This document shows, piece after piece, positions 8,062 to 17,841 of a stretch of DNA of 64,000 nt (the first letter of the stretch is position 1; each line of letters starts with the position of its first letter). The stretch lies in the NCBI GenBank assembly GCA_019420465.1, contig JAHZHB010000119.1, positions 62,001-126,000 of the forward strand, read 5' to 3'. Source of the DNA: Lachnospiraceae bacterium (GTDB lineage: Bacteria; Bacillota; Clostridia; Lachnospirales; Lachnospiraceae). The position numbers and the translations under genes were made by a program. The notes under the pieces were generated by a model. It saw only the letters and a program-made list of their open reading frames with translations. It was not told the origin of the DNA and ran no database searches.

Positions 8062-8934
8062 TTATCCTTTGACGCCTCCCAGTGAAACGCCCTCTACAAT
8101 AAATCTCGACAAAATCAGATACATCACCAGCATCGGCAATATCGTGATCGCCAACCCAAGAAATACCACACCATAATCCGTCCTGAACGATTCACTTGTC
8201 AGCATCTGCACAAACATCGTCAGCGTCTTTTTCTCCGAGCTGCTGATGATCAGTGTCGGCATGAACAGGTTGTTCCAGCTGGCAACAAACTGGAAGATTG
8301 CCTGGGTGGCAATCGCCGGTTTCATCAGAGGCATAACGATCCGGTTAAACGTCTTAAATTCTCCCGAACCATCGATCCTTGCCGCCTCGATCATCTCTGG
8401 TGACAGTGCACCTTCCATGTACTGCTTCATAAAGAAAACCACCGCCGGTGTCGTGATACCCGGAATGATCAGCGGCCAGTAGGTATCCAGAAGATGCAGC
8501 TTCATCATAAACTGGTAAAAGCCGATTGCAAACACCTGGGTCGGCACCATCATGACCGCCATGATAAAAGCCCAGGCAAACTTTTTACCCTTAAATTCGT
8601 AATTATGGATACCGTATGCTGTTGCCGCGGAAAAGTAGACCGACAGTACCGTAAACGGCACAGCCACTTTAAAGGAATTCAGCATACTCTTTAAAACCGT
8701 GATGCCCAGACCGTTCTGCGCCTTGTTGAAATTGGCAATGTTTTTTAACAGATTGGTACCAAACATCAGGGAAATACCGCCCTGTACCTGATCTGAGGTT
8801 CTCGTCGCATTGACAAACATCAGATAGAATGGTACGAGACTGATGATTGCCAGCAGGATCATGACAATATTTCGCAGGATCTGTGAGGTTCGCACAGCTT
8901 TTTTCTTATTTCCAAGTGTATTTTCTTTAGCCAC
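8062..8934 (-). CDS. Carbohydrate ABC transporter permease (MalG type)
   Basis: The 290-residue inner-membrane protein has about six transmembrane helices and the EAA loop typical of MalG-like permeases (EAARIDGSGEFKTF) that docks an ATPase. With the partner permease it forms the channel for a sugar brought by the binding protein at 10139. The GTG at 8934 is chosen because GGGAGG lies 8 bases before it; upstream in-frame ATGs fall inside the previous gene. It overlaps the upstream permease by 8 bp. No ATPase gene is in the cluster, so a shared MsmK-type ATPase encoded elsewhere is probably used. Confidence 0.9.
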   Translation of the reverse strand: MAKENTLGNKKKAVRTSQILRNIVMILLAIISLVPFYLMFVNATRTSDQVQGGISLMFGTNLLKNIANFNKAQNGLGITVLKSMLNSFKVAVPFTVLSVYFSAATAYGIHNYEFKGKKFAWAFIMAVMMVPTQVFAIGFYQFMMKLHLLDTYWPLIIPGITTPAVVFFMKQYMEGALSPEMIEAARIDGSGEFKTFNRIVMPLMKPAIATQAIFQFVASWNNLFMPTLIISSSEKKTLTMFVQMLTSESFRTDYGVVFLGLAITILPMLVMYLILSRFIVEGVSLGGVKG

Positions 8935-9913
8935 GATGCTTACCTCCCTTCTTCTTTCCGCTACCGGAGCCATTGTCTCCATTCTTAAGTGCTGCAAAGA
9001 AGATCAGGCTGATGATCAGTGTACAGATAAACAGCAGTACGGAAACAGCAGCAGCCCTTCCTGTATCTGTGGTATGCAGACGCATGATGTACATCGTCAC
9101 CGTCGTAGACGTATCGTTCGGACCGCCCATATAGCCGGTACCCTGACCGACATTGAACAGTGCCGGGATATCAAACAGCTGCAGACCACCGATGGCGGAA
9201 GTTACAAGCACATACAGCATAACCGGCTTTAACAGCGGCAGTGTGATCGCCTTAAACTGCTGGAAGCCTGTCGCTCCGTCCAGCTCGGCTGCCTCGTAGA
9301 CTTCCGGACTGATACCGATAATACCGGCGATCAGAAGCAGCATCGTATTGCCGTACCACATCCAGACCTGGATCAGGGAGATTGCAAGTCCCGTGCCCCA
9401 TTTACTGAGCATGATATCCGTACTGCCTGAGATCAGTCCCAGACTTCGCAGTGTAGACATGATCGGACCGTATTTGCTGAGCAAAGCGCAGAACAGCAGA
9501 GAAATTGATGCTGCTGTAATGATATTTGGCATATACAGGACAACCTTGTAAAAGCCCTTGGCTTTCAGCCGTACTCTTCGGCTGGTCAGCCATGCCGCCG
9601 TCAGAAGGCTTAAAAGCATCTGCGGAATAAAGTTACACAGCCACAGGCGCAGTGTATTTCCCATGTAGGTCAGAAAATAGCCCTTTTCACCATCCGCCAG
9701 TCCCAGTACATTAAGATAATTCTGCAGCCCGGAAAACTCGATCGTCGTGCGGAGATTTCGTGTTGTGTAGGTGAACATACTGTAATAGAAGGTATTCAGA
9801 AGCGGCCACAGGGAAAATACCAGATATACGATAAAAAATGGTGCGATAAAGAAATACCCGTATTTTCCGTAGCTTACTGTCCTCCGTTTCGGTTTTTTCG
9901 TCTTTTCATTCAT
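8927..9913 (-). CDS. Carbohydrate ABC transporter permease (MalF type)
   Basis: The 328-residue protein begins with a basic tail (KPKRRTVSYGKYGYFF) followed by about six membrane helices, and carries the EAA motif EAAELDGATGFQQFK. It pairs with the MalG-type permease immediately downstream. The start at 9913 follows GAGGTGAG; the longer frame to 9982 has no ribosome site. A 225-bp gap with two hairpins separates it from the binding-protein gene, a common arrangement that keeps binding protein in excess over permease. Confidence 0.9.
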   Translation of the reverse strand: MNEKTKKPKRRTVSYGKYGYFFIAPFFIVYLVFSLWPLLNTFYYSMFTYTTRNLRTTIEFSGLQNYLNVLGLADGEKGYFLTYMGNTLRLWLCNFIPQMLLSLLTAAWLTSRRVRLKAKGFYKVVLYMPNIITAASISLLFCALLSKYGPIMSTLRSLGLISGSTDIMLSKWGTGLAISLIQVWMWYGNTMLLLIAGIIGISPEVYEAAELDGATGFQQFKAITLPLLKPVMLYVLVTSAIGGLQLFDIPALFNVGQGTGYMGGPNDTSTTVTMYIMRLHTTDTGRAAAVSVLLFICTLIISLIFFAALKNGDNGSGSGKKKGGKHRG

Positions 9914-10014
9914 TGTTCTCACCTCATCCCGGGAAACCGTCTGCTGAAGCATTCGCCATTTCTCTGTGGCAGCCTTTTGCAACAGGCGTCTTCTTTTCCA
10001 TCCTCAGCGAGGGA

Positions 10015-10103
10015 AAAAGGCAGAGCACCTGCCGGTGCAGCGTGCCCTGCCTTTTTTATTGCCCTGGCATATAAAAGAAAGCTCCCATGGAGGTTTCTTT
10101 TAT
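10015..10103 (-). terminator. Two hairpins between binding-protein and permease genes
   Basis: The first met by the transcript pairs ATAAAAGAAA with TTTCTTTTAT (10071-10103). The second (10015-10057) pairs AAGGCAG with CTGCCTT plus inner CTGC/GCAG and ends in a T-run on both strands. They likely terminate or stabilise part of the transcript after the binding-protein gene, lowering permease expression. Confidence 0.7.
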
Positions 10104-10138
10104 TCTGAGACATTCCGGACGTTTTGTCCTGTTTTTAG

Positions 10139-11620
10139 TTACTCCACTTTCAGATAGGAATATGTATCATGTACGGAATCCTTGAAGTTCTTAATAGCCG
10201 TATCTTTGTCCACTTCGCCTGTAGCATAGGATGTTACAGCTGCCGGGAACAGAGATTCGTTGATGGTCATATCTTCTGCTTTTACCAGGGATACGTCTAC
10301 ACCCTGGCCTCTTGTGGAGAAGAACTCCGGAATATTCTGGTCACCGTACAGACTGAAGGTGGATGTACCTTTGACGTCGTTGGCTACGATATCCTTGATG
10401 GCAGACTGGTTATTTACGAAATCACCGTTGGCTTTGTAGATATCGGTCATAAACTCTGCATCACAGGTGCAGGCTTTGATGATCTCTGCTGCTACGTCCT
10501 TGTCGCTGCACTCTGCTGTAGCTGCAAGGCCAGTGCCACCCCAGTAGAACTGTACCGGTGCATCTACAAGGATGGTGTTCTTATCCCATGTATCTGTCAG
10601 ACACCAGTAGGTATACCACGGGCATCCTGCGAATGCGATACAAGCCTCGGAATTTTCACCGTCACCATCTTTTAAGGCTGCCCAGTCCGTACCCCACATT
10701 GTGGTGTTGAAGGTCAGATCCTGATCATACAGCTCCTTGGCATAATCCATGTATTCTGCCATGGCATCATCCATCTGGATCACATCGTTGTCATCGTACC
10801 AACCGACTTTACGTGCGCCGTTTAAGTAGATATATTTCAGATCATCGTAACCGGAGAACAGTTTAACCTTTCCGCCGGATGCGTCATTGACTTTCTTTGC
10901 TGCTTCGAGAATGGAATCCCAGCTGGAGAAGGTCTTCTCAAGCTCTGCCTGGTCTGTTGTTCCCAGATATTTCTCGGCCAGATCGGCACGAACCTGGATA
11001 CAGCCCGGTGTGGCCTGCCAGAAGGAAGCTTTCTGTGCGCCGTTTGCGTCAGAGCCAAGGGCGATATTGTATTCGAACTGATCTTTGACGTCGGCATCTG
11101 TGATACCCAGATCGCTTAAGCTCATCAGATAGTCAGACTGTACATATTTCTGCACATAGCCAACTTCCAGAAGCATCATATCCGGATACAGTTCGTTGGA
11201 AGGATCGTTTAACAGGGCATCGATCTTGTCCTGATAGTAGTTGGAACCACCACAGTTTACGAATACCAGACGGTCTTTCAGTTCCGGATACTTCTGTACC
11301 AGAAGATCTTCCAGAGTTACGAAGTCTGTGTTCCATGCCCATACAACAAAGGAATCAGCTTTGCTTGGATCACCGCTGATCTCGTTTTCCGGGATCGCAT
11401 CTTCTCCGGCTGCGGACGTTTCGGTTGTTTCCGATGCTACAGAAGCTTCATCTGTTGCGGAGCTTTCCGGTGCTGCAGAAGCAGCTGCCTCTGCCGGTGC
11501 GGATGAACCGCTGTCTGCTGCCGGTGCTTCTGATGCTGTGGAACCGGAGCCACCGCAGGCTGTCATGGAAAATACCATTGCCGATGCTAATGCCATTGCC
11601 AGTACGCTTCTCTTTTTCAT
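10139..11620 (-). CDS. Sugar ABC transporter substrate-binding lipoprotein
   Basis: The 493-residue protein has a lipoprotein signal (MKKRSVLAMALASAMVFSMTAC, Cys at the end of the lipobox) and then a low-complexity Ala/Ser/Glu linker to about residue 85, followed by a family-1 extracellular solute-binding fold. It is anchored outside the membrane and delivers sugar to the permeases downstream. The start follows GGAGG by 8 bases. It lies 20 bp after the LacI-type gene, so it must be co-transcribed with it. A divergent cellobiose phosphorylase suggests that the ligand is cellobiose or a short cello-oligosaccharide (inference). Confidence 0.9.
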   Translation of the reverse strand: MKKRSVLAMALASAMVFSMTACGGSGSTASEAPAADSGSSAPAEAAASAAPESSATDEASVASETTETSAAGEDAIPENEISGDPSKADSFVVWAWNTDFVTLEDLLVQKYPELKDRLVFVNCGGSNYYQDKIDALLNDPSNELYPDMMLLEVGYVQKYVQSDYLMSLSDLGITDADVKDQFEYNIALGSDANGAQKASFWQATPGCIQVRADLAEKYLGTTDQAELEKTFSSWDSILEAAKKVNDASGGKVKLFSGYDDLKYIYLNGARKVGWYDDNDVIQMDDAMAEYMDYAKELYDQDLTFNTTMWGTDWAALKDGDGENSEACIAFAGCPWYTYWCLTDTWDKNTILVDAPVQFYWGGTGLAATAECSDKDVAAEIIKACTCDAEFMTDIYKANGDFVNNQSAIKDIVANDVKGTSTFSLYGDQNIPEFFSTRGQGVDVSLVKAEDMTINESLFPAAVTSYATGEVDKDTAIKNFKDSVHDTYSYLKVE

Positions 11621-11640
11621 TACATTTTCCTCCTTGAAAA

Positions 11641-12672
11641 TTATAGTCCTGTTTCACCGTCCGTAAGCTGTCTGACTGTACCACCCTCCTGTACACATCC
11701 CCCGACGATCACCTGACGGATACCTGTCGTCTTTGGACTTTCGATCAGTGAAATCAGCTCTTTTGCTGCCTTGCATCCGATCTTTTCCGTATCCTGTTTC
11801 CATGTCGTAAGCATTGGGGCCAGATACTGGCTGAGCTGTATTCCGTCATATCCTGCAATGGATATGTCCTCGGGGATCCGGTAACCGGCTTCTTTGATGG
11901 CGTTTAAACCGCCGATGCTGGCCAGATCGTCCGGGTAGAGAATACAGGTGGGAGGCTGATCCAAGATCAACAGCTCCTTCGTCCTTTCGTACGCCTCTTC
12001 TACACTGCGGTAGGCGGCTTCCCTGATATACGCATCCGGGACATCCACATCTGCATCCTCCATTGTCTTGTAAAAAGAAGTCAGACGATTTCTGGTAACT
12101 GCAGAAGCTGTGCCATGGATATAGGCAATCCTGCGATGCCCTTTCTTCAGAATATAGGTGGTCAGTTCTCGCATACCGCCTGTATTGTCGGAAACAATGG
12201 CTGTCCGGTTATTGAAGGTGTGGTCGATGGTCACTACCGGGATCTCGCTGTCGATCAGCTCTAAAACCTCCGGATCCTGAAAATCAATACAGGCGATCAC
12301 CACACCGTCAAAACTTCTGTATCTGGCATGCTCCAGATACGACATCCTGTTTTCCCGCGTCTTGCAGCAGTTGATAAAGGTAATATCGTAGCCTTTCTTT
12401 TCTGCCGTACGTTTGAAGCTGTCCAACACATGTGAGAAATAATCATGTGTCAGTCCACTCTGGGCCTCGTCCACAAACAGCACCCCAAGACTCCATGTCC
12501 GGTTGGTCTTTAATGCTTTTGCGGCGGAATTTGGATAATATCCCATGTCCTTAGCCGTCTGCTGGATCCGCCGTCTCGTCTTTTCACTGACATCACTCTG
12601 ATTGTTCAGCGCTTTGCTGACTGTGGCGACCGATACCTTACAGACCTCAGCTATGTCTTTCAGTGATACCAT
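11641..12672 (-). CDS. LacI-family transcriptional regulator
   Basis: This 343-residue repressor starts with the LacI HTH and hinge (VSLKDIAEVCKVSVATVSKALN) and continues with a periplasmic-binding-protein-like sensor domain. The ATG at 12672 follows GGAGAG by 7 bases. It is the first gene of the ABC transporter operon and divergent from the GH94 phosphorylase. Three copies of a TTAATCGTTTTCGTA-like sequence in the 327-bp spacer are its likely operators, implying autoregulation and control of the phosphorylase by a cello-sugar inducer. Confidence 0.92.
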   Translation of the reverse strand: MVSLKDIAEVCKVSVATVSKALNNQSDVSEKTRRRIQQTAKDMGYYPNSAAKALKTNRTWSLGVLFVDEAQSGLTHDYFSHVLDSFKRTAEKKGYDITFINCCKTRENRMSYLEHARYRSFDGVVIACIDFQDPEVLELIDSEIPVVTIDHTFNNRTAIVSDNTGGMRELTTYILKKGHRRIAYIHGTASAVTRNRLTSFYKTMEDADVDVPDAYIREAAYRSVEEAYERTKELLILDQPPTCILYPDDLASIGGLNAIKEAGYRIPEDISIAGYDGIQLSQYLAPMLTTWKQDTEKIGCKAAKELISLIESPKTTGIRQVIVGGCVQEGGTVRQLTDGETGL

Positions 12673-12713
12673 GCCTTGTCTCTCCGTTCGTGTCTTTGTG
12701 CGTCTTGCGTTAC

Positions 12714-12728
12714 TTAATCGTTTTCGTA
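12714..12728. promoter_or_regulatory. LacI-type operator, copy 1
   Basis: TTAATCGTTTTCGTA contains the central CG with flanking AA/TT (AANCGNTT) usual for LacI-family sites. It lies 42 bp upstream of the regulator's start codon. Confidence 0.55.
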
Positions 12729-12758
12729 ATTCGAATATACATTCATCTGCCGTATAAA

Positions 12759-12774
12759 TCAATTGTTTTCGTTA
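12759..12774. promoter_or_regulatory. LacI-type operator, diverged copy 2
   Basis: TCAATTGTTTTCGTTA matches copies 1 and 3 except at a few positions, including loss of the central CG. A further TTTCGTATTT follows at 12778-12787. Confidence 0.4.
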
Positions 12775-12906
12775 TTTTTTCGTATTTTTATATATTTCTA
12801 ATAGATTTGTCAGTCAATTTATGGTTAGATTATATAATTTACTTTTCCAATCCACCGGACATATAATCTTATATAAGAGAATCCTTGTTTTTCTGTACGA
12901 TGTTTC

Positions 12907-12921
12907 TTAATCGTTTTCGTA
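12907..12921. promoter_or_regulatory. LacI-type operator, copy 3 (phosphorylase side)
   Basis: The 15 bases TTAATCGTTTTCGTA are identical to copy 1. A TACGAAAG in inverted orientation follows 8 bases later. Position about 80 bp before the GH94 start fits repression of that gene. Confidence 0.55.
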
Positions 12922-12999
12922 TCTTTATATACGAAAGCATTCCTGCTATACCACGATTTACAAAGTATTGACGAAATATGGAAAGGAGGTCGGGGATGT

Positions 13000-15426
13000 A
13001 TGCAATACGGTTACTTCGATGATATACATAAGGAATATGTCATCACTACCCCAAAGACACCGCTTCCCTGGATCAATTACCTTGGATGCGGCGAATTTTT
13101 CAGTCTTATCTCCAATACCTGCGGCGGATACACCTTTTGCCGGGATGCCAGACTTTTACGTCTGACCCGCTACCGTTACAACGATATTCCCGCCGACACA
13201 AACGGCAAATACATCTATATAAAGGATGGGGACACCATCTGGAACCCCGGCTGGCAGCCGGTCAAGACAGACCTTGACAGCTACGAATGCCGCCATGGGC
13301 TAGGCTACAGCCGCTTTACCTCTTCCCTGAAAGAAATCGAAGCCTCTGTCCTTGCCTTTATCCCGCTTGACGATACCTGCGAGATCCAGAAGCTCACGCT
13401 GACCAATCATTCGGATGCCCCAAGACAGCTGTCACTTTTTTCCTATGTAGAATGGTGTCTGTGGGATGCCAGTGACGATATGCTGAATTTCCAGCGGAAT
13501 TTAAGTACCGGAGAAGTTGAAATTGAGGATGGCGTGATCTATCATAAGACCGAATACAGAGAGCGCCGCAACCATTATGCATTTCACGCTGTCAACACAA
13601 AGACCAGCGGCTATGACACCAGCCGCGATGCTTTTATCGGCGCCTACCGGAGCAATGAGCGGCCATTGATTGTCGAAGAAGGCCACTGTACCAATTCCAA
13701 AGCCAGCGGATGGTCACCCATAGCCGTACATCAGGTCGATCTGACACTGGCTCCGGGCGAATCCCGTAGTCTGATCTACTTGCTTGGCTTTGCAGAGAAC
13801 CCACAGGAACAGAAATGGGAAGCTCCCGGCATCATCAACAAGGCCCCCGCCAGACGACTTGTTGAAAAATACAGAACTGACGCAGCTGTGGAAGACGCTT
13901 TTTATGCTTTAAAAAGCTACTGGAATACCCTGCTGTCCCATTACAACGTACAGTCCGGTAATAAAAAAATCGACCGCATGGTCAATATATGGAACCAGTA
14001 CCAGTGTATGGTCACCTTTAATATGTCCCGGTCAGCTTCCTACTTTGAATCCGGCATCGGCCGTGGCATGGGCTTTCGGGATTCGTGTCAGGATCTTTTA
14101 GGCTTTGTCCATCTGATTCCCGACCGATCCAGACAGCGGATCCTTGACATCGCCTCGACACAGTTTGCCGACGGCAGTGCCTACCACCAGTACCAGCCAC
14201 TGACAAAAAAAGGCAATTCAGCCATCGGCAGCGGCTTTAACGATGACCCGCTGTGGCTGATTGCCTGTACAAGTGCCTATATCCGGGAAACAGGTGATTT
14301 CACAATTCTTGAAGAAGCCGTACCCTTTGACACTGTTACCGGTACAGAAGTGCCGCTCAAAGAACATCTGCGCCGCTCCTTTGATTTCACCGTGACCCAT
14401 AAAGGTCCCCACGGCCTGCCGCTGATCGGCCGTGCCGACTGGAACGACTGTCTGAACTTAAACTGCTTCTCAGATGCCCCCGGCGAGCCTTTCCAGACTA
14501 CCGGTCCCAGTGAAGGCCCGGTGGCTGAATCCATCTTCATTGCTGCCATGTTCGTGAAATATGGCAGCGAGTATGCTGATCTGTGCACCCATCTTTCCGA
14601 TACCGCCGAAGCTGACCGTGCACGCCATGAAGTCCGGCTTGTCTACGACACCGTACTCCGCCACGGCTGGGACGGCGAATGGTTCCTGCGCGCCTACGAT
14701 GCCCACGGTGACAGAGTCGGCTCCGCCACCTGCGAAGAAGGCCAGATCTACATCGAACCTCAGGGATTCTGTACCTTTGCCGGCATCGGAGTCAAAGAGG
14801 GGCTTGCCAACACGGCCATGGAAAGCGTAAAAAAACGGCTCGACACCAAATACGGCATCAAGCTGTTATATCCGCCCTATACCCGGTATCATCTGGAGCT
14901 TGGCGAGATCTCTTCCTATCCGCCGGGCTACAAGGAAAATGCCGGTATCTTCTGTCACAACAACCCCTGGATTTCCATCGCAGAGACCGTCCTCGGCCAC
15001 GGCGACCGCGCCTTTGAAGTCTATCAAAAGACCTGTCCCGCCTACGTCGAAGAGATCAGCGAAATCCACCGTACCGAGCCCTACGTCTATTCGCAGATGG
15101 TTGCCAGCGACGATGCGCCACGCTTCGGCGAAGCCAAAAACAGCTGGCTCACCGGTACCGCCGCCTGGACCTTCGTCAATATCTCCCAGTACATCCTGGG
15201 CATCCAGCCGACCCTCGACGGCCTGAAGATCGACCCCTGTCTCCCCGAAACCTTCGGAGACTACACCATCAAGCGTCAGTACCGCGGCACCACCTACACC
15301 ATAAACATCCACACCCGCCCCGGTGTGCAAAAAGGTGTGCAGCGCCTGCTGTTAGATGGCAGCGAGCTGTGTGGAAATATCATACCCCCGCAAAGTAACG
15401 ACTGCACGGTGGATGCGTATATGTAG
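13000..15426 (+). CDS. GH94 cellobiose phosphorylase
   Basis: The enzyme splits cellobiose with inorganic phosphate into glucose 1-phosphate and glucose in the cytoplasm, saving one ATP. The 808-residue length and N-terminus (MQYGYFDD...[18 protein letters not shown]) are typical of cellobiose phosphorylase rather than the much longer cellobionic or cyclic glucan enzymes. The catalytic acid is Asp480 in [21 protein letters not shown] and [12 protein letters not shown] are further GH94 signatures. GGAGG lies 10 bases before the ATG at 13000. Divergence from the LacI regulator and sugar ABC operon makes this an uptake-plus-phosphorolysis module. Related disaccharide phosphorylases are the main alternative. 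Confidence 0.9.
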   Translation: MQYGYFDDIHKEYVITTPKTPLPWINYLGCGEFFSLISNTCGGYTFCRDARLLRLTRYRYNDIPADTNGKYIYIKDGDTIWNPGWQPVKTDLDSYECRHGLGYSRFTSSLKEIEASVLAFIPLDDTCEIQKLTLTNHSDAPRQLSLFSYVEWCLWDASDDMLNFQRNLSTGEVEIEDGVIYHKTEYRERRNHYAFHAVNTKTSGYDTSRDAFIGAYRSNERPLIVEEGHCTNSKASGWSPIAVHQVDLTLAPGESRSLIYLLGFAENPQEQKWEAPGIINKAPARRLVEKYRTDAAVEDAFYALKSYWNTLLSHYNVQSGNKKIDRMVNIWNQYQCMVTFNMSRSASYFESGIGRGMGFRDSCQDLLGFVHLIPDRSRQRILDIASTQFADGSAYHQYQPLTKKGNSAIGSGFNDDPLWLIACTSAYIRETGDFTILEEAVPFDTVTGTEVPLKEHLRRSFDFTVTHKGPHGLPLIGRADWNDCLNLNCFSDAPGEPFQTTGPSEGPVAESIFIAAMFVKYGSEYADLCTHLSDTAEADRARHEVRLVYDTVLRHGWDGEWFLRAYDAHGDRVGSATCEEGQIYIEPQGFCTFAGIGVKEGLANTAMESVKKRLDTKYGIKLLYPPYTRYHLELGEISSYPPGYKENAGIFCHNNPWISIAETVLGHGDRAFEVYQKTCPAYVEEISEIHRTEPYVYSQMVASDDAPRFGEAKNSWLTGTAAWTFVNISQYILGIQPTLDGLKIDPCLPETFGDYTIKRQYRGTTYTINIHTRPGVQKGVQRLLLDGSELCGNIIPPQSNDCTVDAYM

Positions 15427-15500
15427 AAATCATTTTCTTTCATACTATCTGCACATCTTGAAAGAAGCATTTACAACAACTTCTTTCAGAAATGCGCAGA

Positions 15501-15541
15501 AAAAGGCAGGAACTGCCAAACTCACAGTTCCTGCCTTTTCT
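15501..15541. terminator. Bidirectional terminator
   Basis: GGCAGGAACTG pairs exactly with CAGTTCCTGCC across a 9-base loop, flanked by AAAA and TTTT. It serves the convergent phosphorylase and anti-sigma genes. Confidence 0.9.
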
Positions 15542-15583
15542 GTAATCTGAGGCAAAAGCCTCCCTGTATAATTTCTGTTCTTT

Positions 15584-16747
15584 TTACTGCACCTTTTTCA
15601 ATGTGACTGCGCCCTCACTTTTTACCGTTCCATCCTCCACATTTCTCACGCTGTACCCCAGCACAACATTCTGTTCTTCAAACGTATCCCTGTCATAGAC
15701 AAGCAATGCTTTCCGCTGCCCATTCTCATCTGCCAGCACTCCACCTTCCCGGTCTGCGAAATTCAGTTCCTTCCCGTCCGCATCCAGCACAGCAAACTCC
15801 ACATACGTATCCCTGTTTTCAGATGAATACGTCATACGCAGATATGTTCTGAATTCCGTCTGACTGGCCTTAATACTCTGTATATGCACACCATCCTTTT
15901 CCAACGCATTGCCATCCTCCACCTCATATACACACATCGTTTCCGAGGATGTATCCTGCATCCGAAATGTAGTCTCTATCTTCTCCGTTTTCTTTCTGTC
16001 AGAGGATATCTCTCCCGCTGTCATCTCCTTCGGATCGTAAATTCCAGCAGTTACCTTCACCGTAATATCTGCCTGTTTCACATCCGGCTTTTTCCCGGTT
16101 TCCAGCATATAGACAAGTTCATCTTCTGCGGCATTTTCCATGGAAATCGTTTCTGTCGAACTTCCTGCTGCCTCAGCGTCTTTTTCATCCAATTTCCAGT
16201 TTCCATCCTGTGTATACCAGGCATCCACATACACGATCTGCAGATCATGCTCCCTCGCATACTCCGAAACCGTCAGCCGACTGTCCGTATCCGGATAACA
16301 CATATACATATAGGATGCCGGATCTGTATCCTGCGGTAAAAGCAGATATTTTCCTTTTTCCTTTGCCGACACCCGTACAAGCGTTAACACCGAATTTGTA
16401 TCACTCAATACCTCCTCCGGCTTAACCTCTACAAGCTCCTGCCCCTCCTGTACACAGTTCACTACCTCTATATCCCCATTTACCAGCGCACTGGCTTTTT
16501 CAGACACCTCATTATCTGTACAATGTAAAAACCATGCAATATTCAGCTTCTGCCCCGCTGCATACACACCGCCACCTGCCAGAAACAGCCCACACAAAAG
16601 CAGCACCGCCGCTTTCACCGGCATAACACCCCTTCTTTTTTTCTTTTCCGGCAGATTTTCCAGCGTATCTGTATACTGCGCCCAAACCTCATCCGGCACC
16701 ATATCGTCCCTCTTCATTTCTTCAAAAAACTCATCAAACCCTTTCAT
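15584..16747 (-). CDS. Membrane-anchored anti-sigma-like protein
   Basis: The 387-residue product has a short acidic cytoplasmic N-terminus (MKGFDEFFEEMKRDD), a basic patch KKKRRG, one membrane helix at about residues 45-65 (AAVLLLCGLFLAGGGVYAA), and a large extracellular part with no domain I can name. It overlaps the ECF sigma gene by 14 bp, so the two are translationally coupled. That layout is typical of sigma factor/anti-sigma pairs in Clostridia that respond to envelope or host signals. Function is from context and topology only. Confidence 0.75.
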   Translation of the reverse strand: MKGFDEFFEEMKRDDMVPDEVWAQYTDTLENLPEKKKRRGVMPVKAAVLLLCGLFLAGGGVYAAGQKLNIAWFLHCTDNEVSEKASALVNGDIEVVNCVQEGQELVEVKPEEVLSDTNSVLTLVRVSAKEKGKYLLLPQDTDPASYMYMCYPDTDSRLTVSEYAREHDLQIVYVDAWYTQDGNWKLDEKDAEAAGSSTETISMENAAEDELVYMLETGKKPDVKQADITVKVTAGIYDPKEMTAGEISSDRKKTEKIETTFRMQDTSSETMCVYEVEDGNALEKDGVHIQSIKASQTEFRTYLRMTYSSENRDTYVEFAVLDADGKELNFADREGGVLADENGQRKALLVYDRDTFEEQNVVLGYSVRNVEDGTVKSEGAVTLKKVQ

Positions 16748-17285
16748 CCTCCGACTCCTTTCCGGAAACCGTTATCCTTTTTTCACTTTCCCTGCCCTCA
16801 TACAGCTGCCGCAGCTTTTCCCGGGCCTTTCTCAGATGACCACGTACCGTATTTTCATTCATTTCCAGTATCTGCGCGATCTCCCGTGTTTTAAACCCTT
16901 CCGCATAATACAAAAGCAGTAAAAGCCGTGCTTCCTCATCCAGCTGCATAAACATCTGCTTCCACTCCGCATTCGCGTACCGCCAGTCCTCCATTCCCCT
17001 CTCCGGAATCTCCTCCTGCACCACCAGCCGCTTTCTCTTTCGCAGCATCTCATTGCAGACATTGATCATAATCCTGGTGATCCACGTTTTAAAATATCCC
17101 GTATACCGTATCGTATGGATCTTTTCCCAACCCAAAAGCGCCGTCTCCTGCATAGCATCCGCAACATCCTCATCATTCGCGAGAATCCCCCTGCCCACCT
17201 TATATAACCCAGGTCCAACAGACAGCATCAACTGCGTATACGCTTCCTTATCATGTTTCTTTGCCTTATACACCAAAATATCCAT
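16734..17285 (-). CDS. ECF-type RNA polymerase sigma factor
   Basis: The 183-residue protein has sigma region 2 (DVADAMQETALLGWEKI, with ARI TRI-like -10 contacts) and region 4 helix-turn-helix (FKTREIAQILEMNENTVRGHL), with nothing between them, as in ECF sigma factors. The start at 17285 follows AAGGATAAGG. It is the first gene of a two-gene operon with its overlapping anti-sigma partner. The target promoters are unknown. Confidence 0.9.
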   Translation of the reverse strand: MDILVYKAKKHDKEAYTQLMLSVGPGLYKVGRGILANDEDVADAMQETALLGWEKIHTIRYTGYFKTWITRIMINVCNEMLRKRKRLVVQEEIPERGMEDWRYANAEWKQMFMQLDEEARLLLLLYYAEGFKTREIAQILEMNENTVRGHLRKAREKLRQLYEGRESEKRITVSGKESEDERV

Positions 17286-17380
17286 AACCTTATCCTTTGC
17301 TGAGATCTTCCGGATTTCTCTCTACACCCATTAGATGAAGATGGGGCGCGTTTTGTTTTACCTTATCAAAAAAATCCCCC

Positions 17381-17520
17381 CAGTCACTGCAAAACAGCCG
17401 ACATTCCTCCCCACATCCAGTCGCTGTAACACAGCCGACGTCCCTCTCCACACTTCAGTCGCTGCAAAGCAGCCGACGTCCCTCTCCACACTTCAGTCGC
17501 TGCAAAGCAGCCGACGTCCC
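17381..17520. repeat. Tandem repeat, 37-38 bp unit, about 3.7 copies
   Basis: Units begin at 17381, 17418, 17456 and 17494 with CAGTCGCTGCAAAGCAGCCG or a close variant, then ACGTCCCTCTCCACACTT. Copies 2-3 and 3-4 are nearly identical; copy 1 has diverged. Each unit contains CTGCAAAGCAG, a small dyad. The repeats sit in the non-coding gap upstream of the sigma factor gene and next to element B. Confidence 0.85.
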
Positions 17521-17583
17521 CCGCAGCAGGCGCAGCCGCCCTGCGGTCACCCCCTCCCGCCCTGCCACCTCAAAACCAGCCGA

Positions 17584-17800
17584 GCCATGCCGAAAGACCG
17601 GGCGTGTGTGTCTGTCCTCTTTTTGCAAACCTTTTTAGCGGACGCTTTTAGGTGGAAGGAGATCCACTGTTTACGAAGACTTGTGCGCGAGCTCGCTTAC
17701 GCGAGCGCACTAGTCGCAGTTAACAGTTAGCTCCTTCCACCGTTGTCCGCAGGTTTGCAAAAAGAGGACAGACACACACGCCCGGTCTTTCGGCCATGGC
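17584..17800 (-). repeat. Giant intergenic inverted repeat, element B
   Basis: A perfect 42-bp outer stem (17590-17631 with 17752-17793), extended by GCCATG with one bulge, encloses a 120-nt core. In the core, GTGGAAGG pairs with CCTTCCAC and ACTGTT with AACAGT; GATCCA, TTAG, TTAGCT and CGTTG are shared with elements C, D and E. GGGGACGGACGCC abuts the right edge. It lies 3' of gatB on the minus strand, 41 bp after the stop codon. Confidence 0.8.
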
Positions 17801-17841
17801 GAGGCGTCCGTCCCCCACAAACTCACATATCATCCAAAGAC

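Noticed and set aside
14866..15330. Minus-strand 154-codon frame inside the GH94 gene
   Set aside because: Antisense shadow with Gly/Asp-rich composition and no start signal.
17335..17730. Plus-strand 131-codon frame across the 38-bp repeats
   Set aside because: Proline-rich product of the tandem repeat, spans the left stem of element B, no ribosome site.
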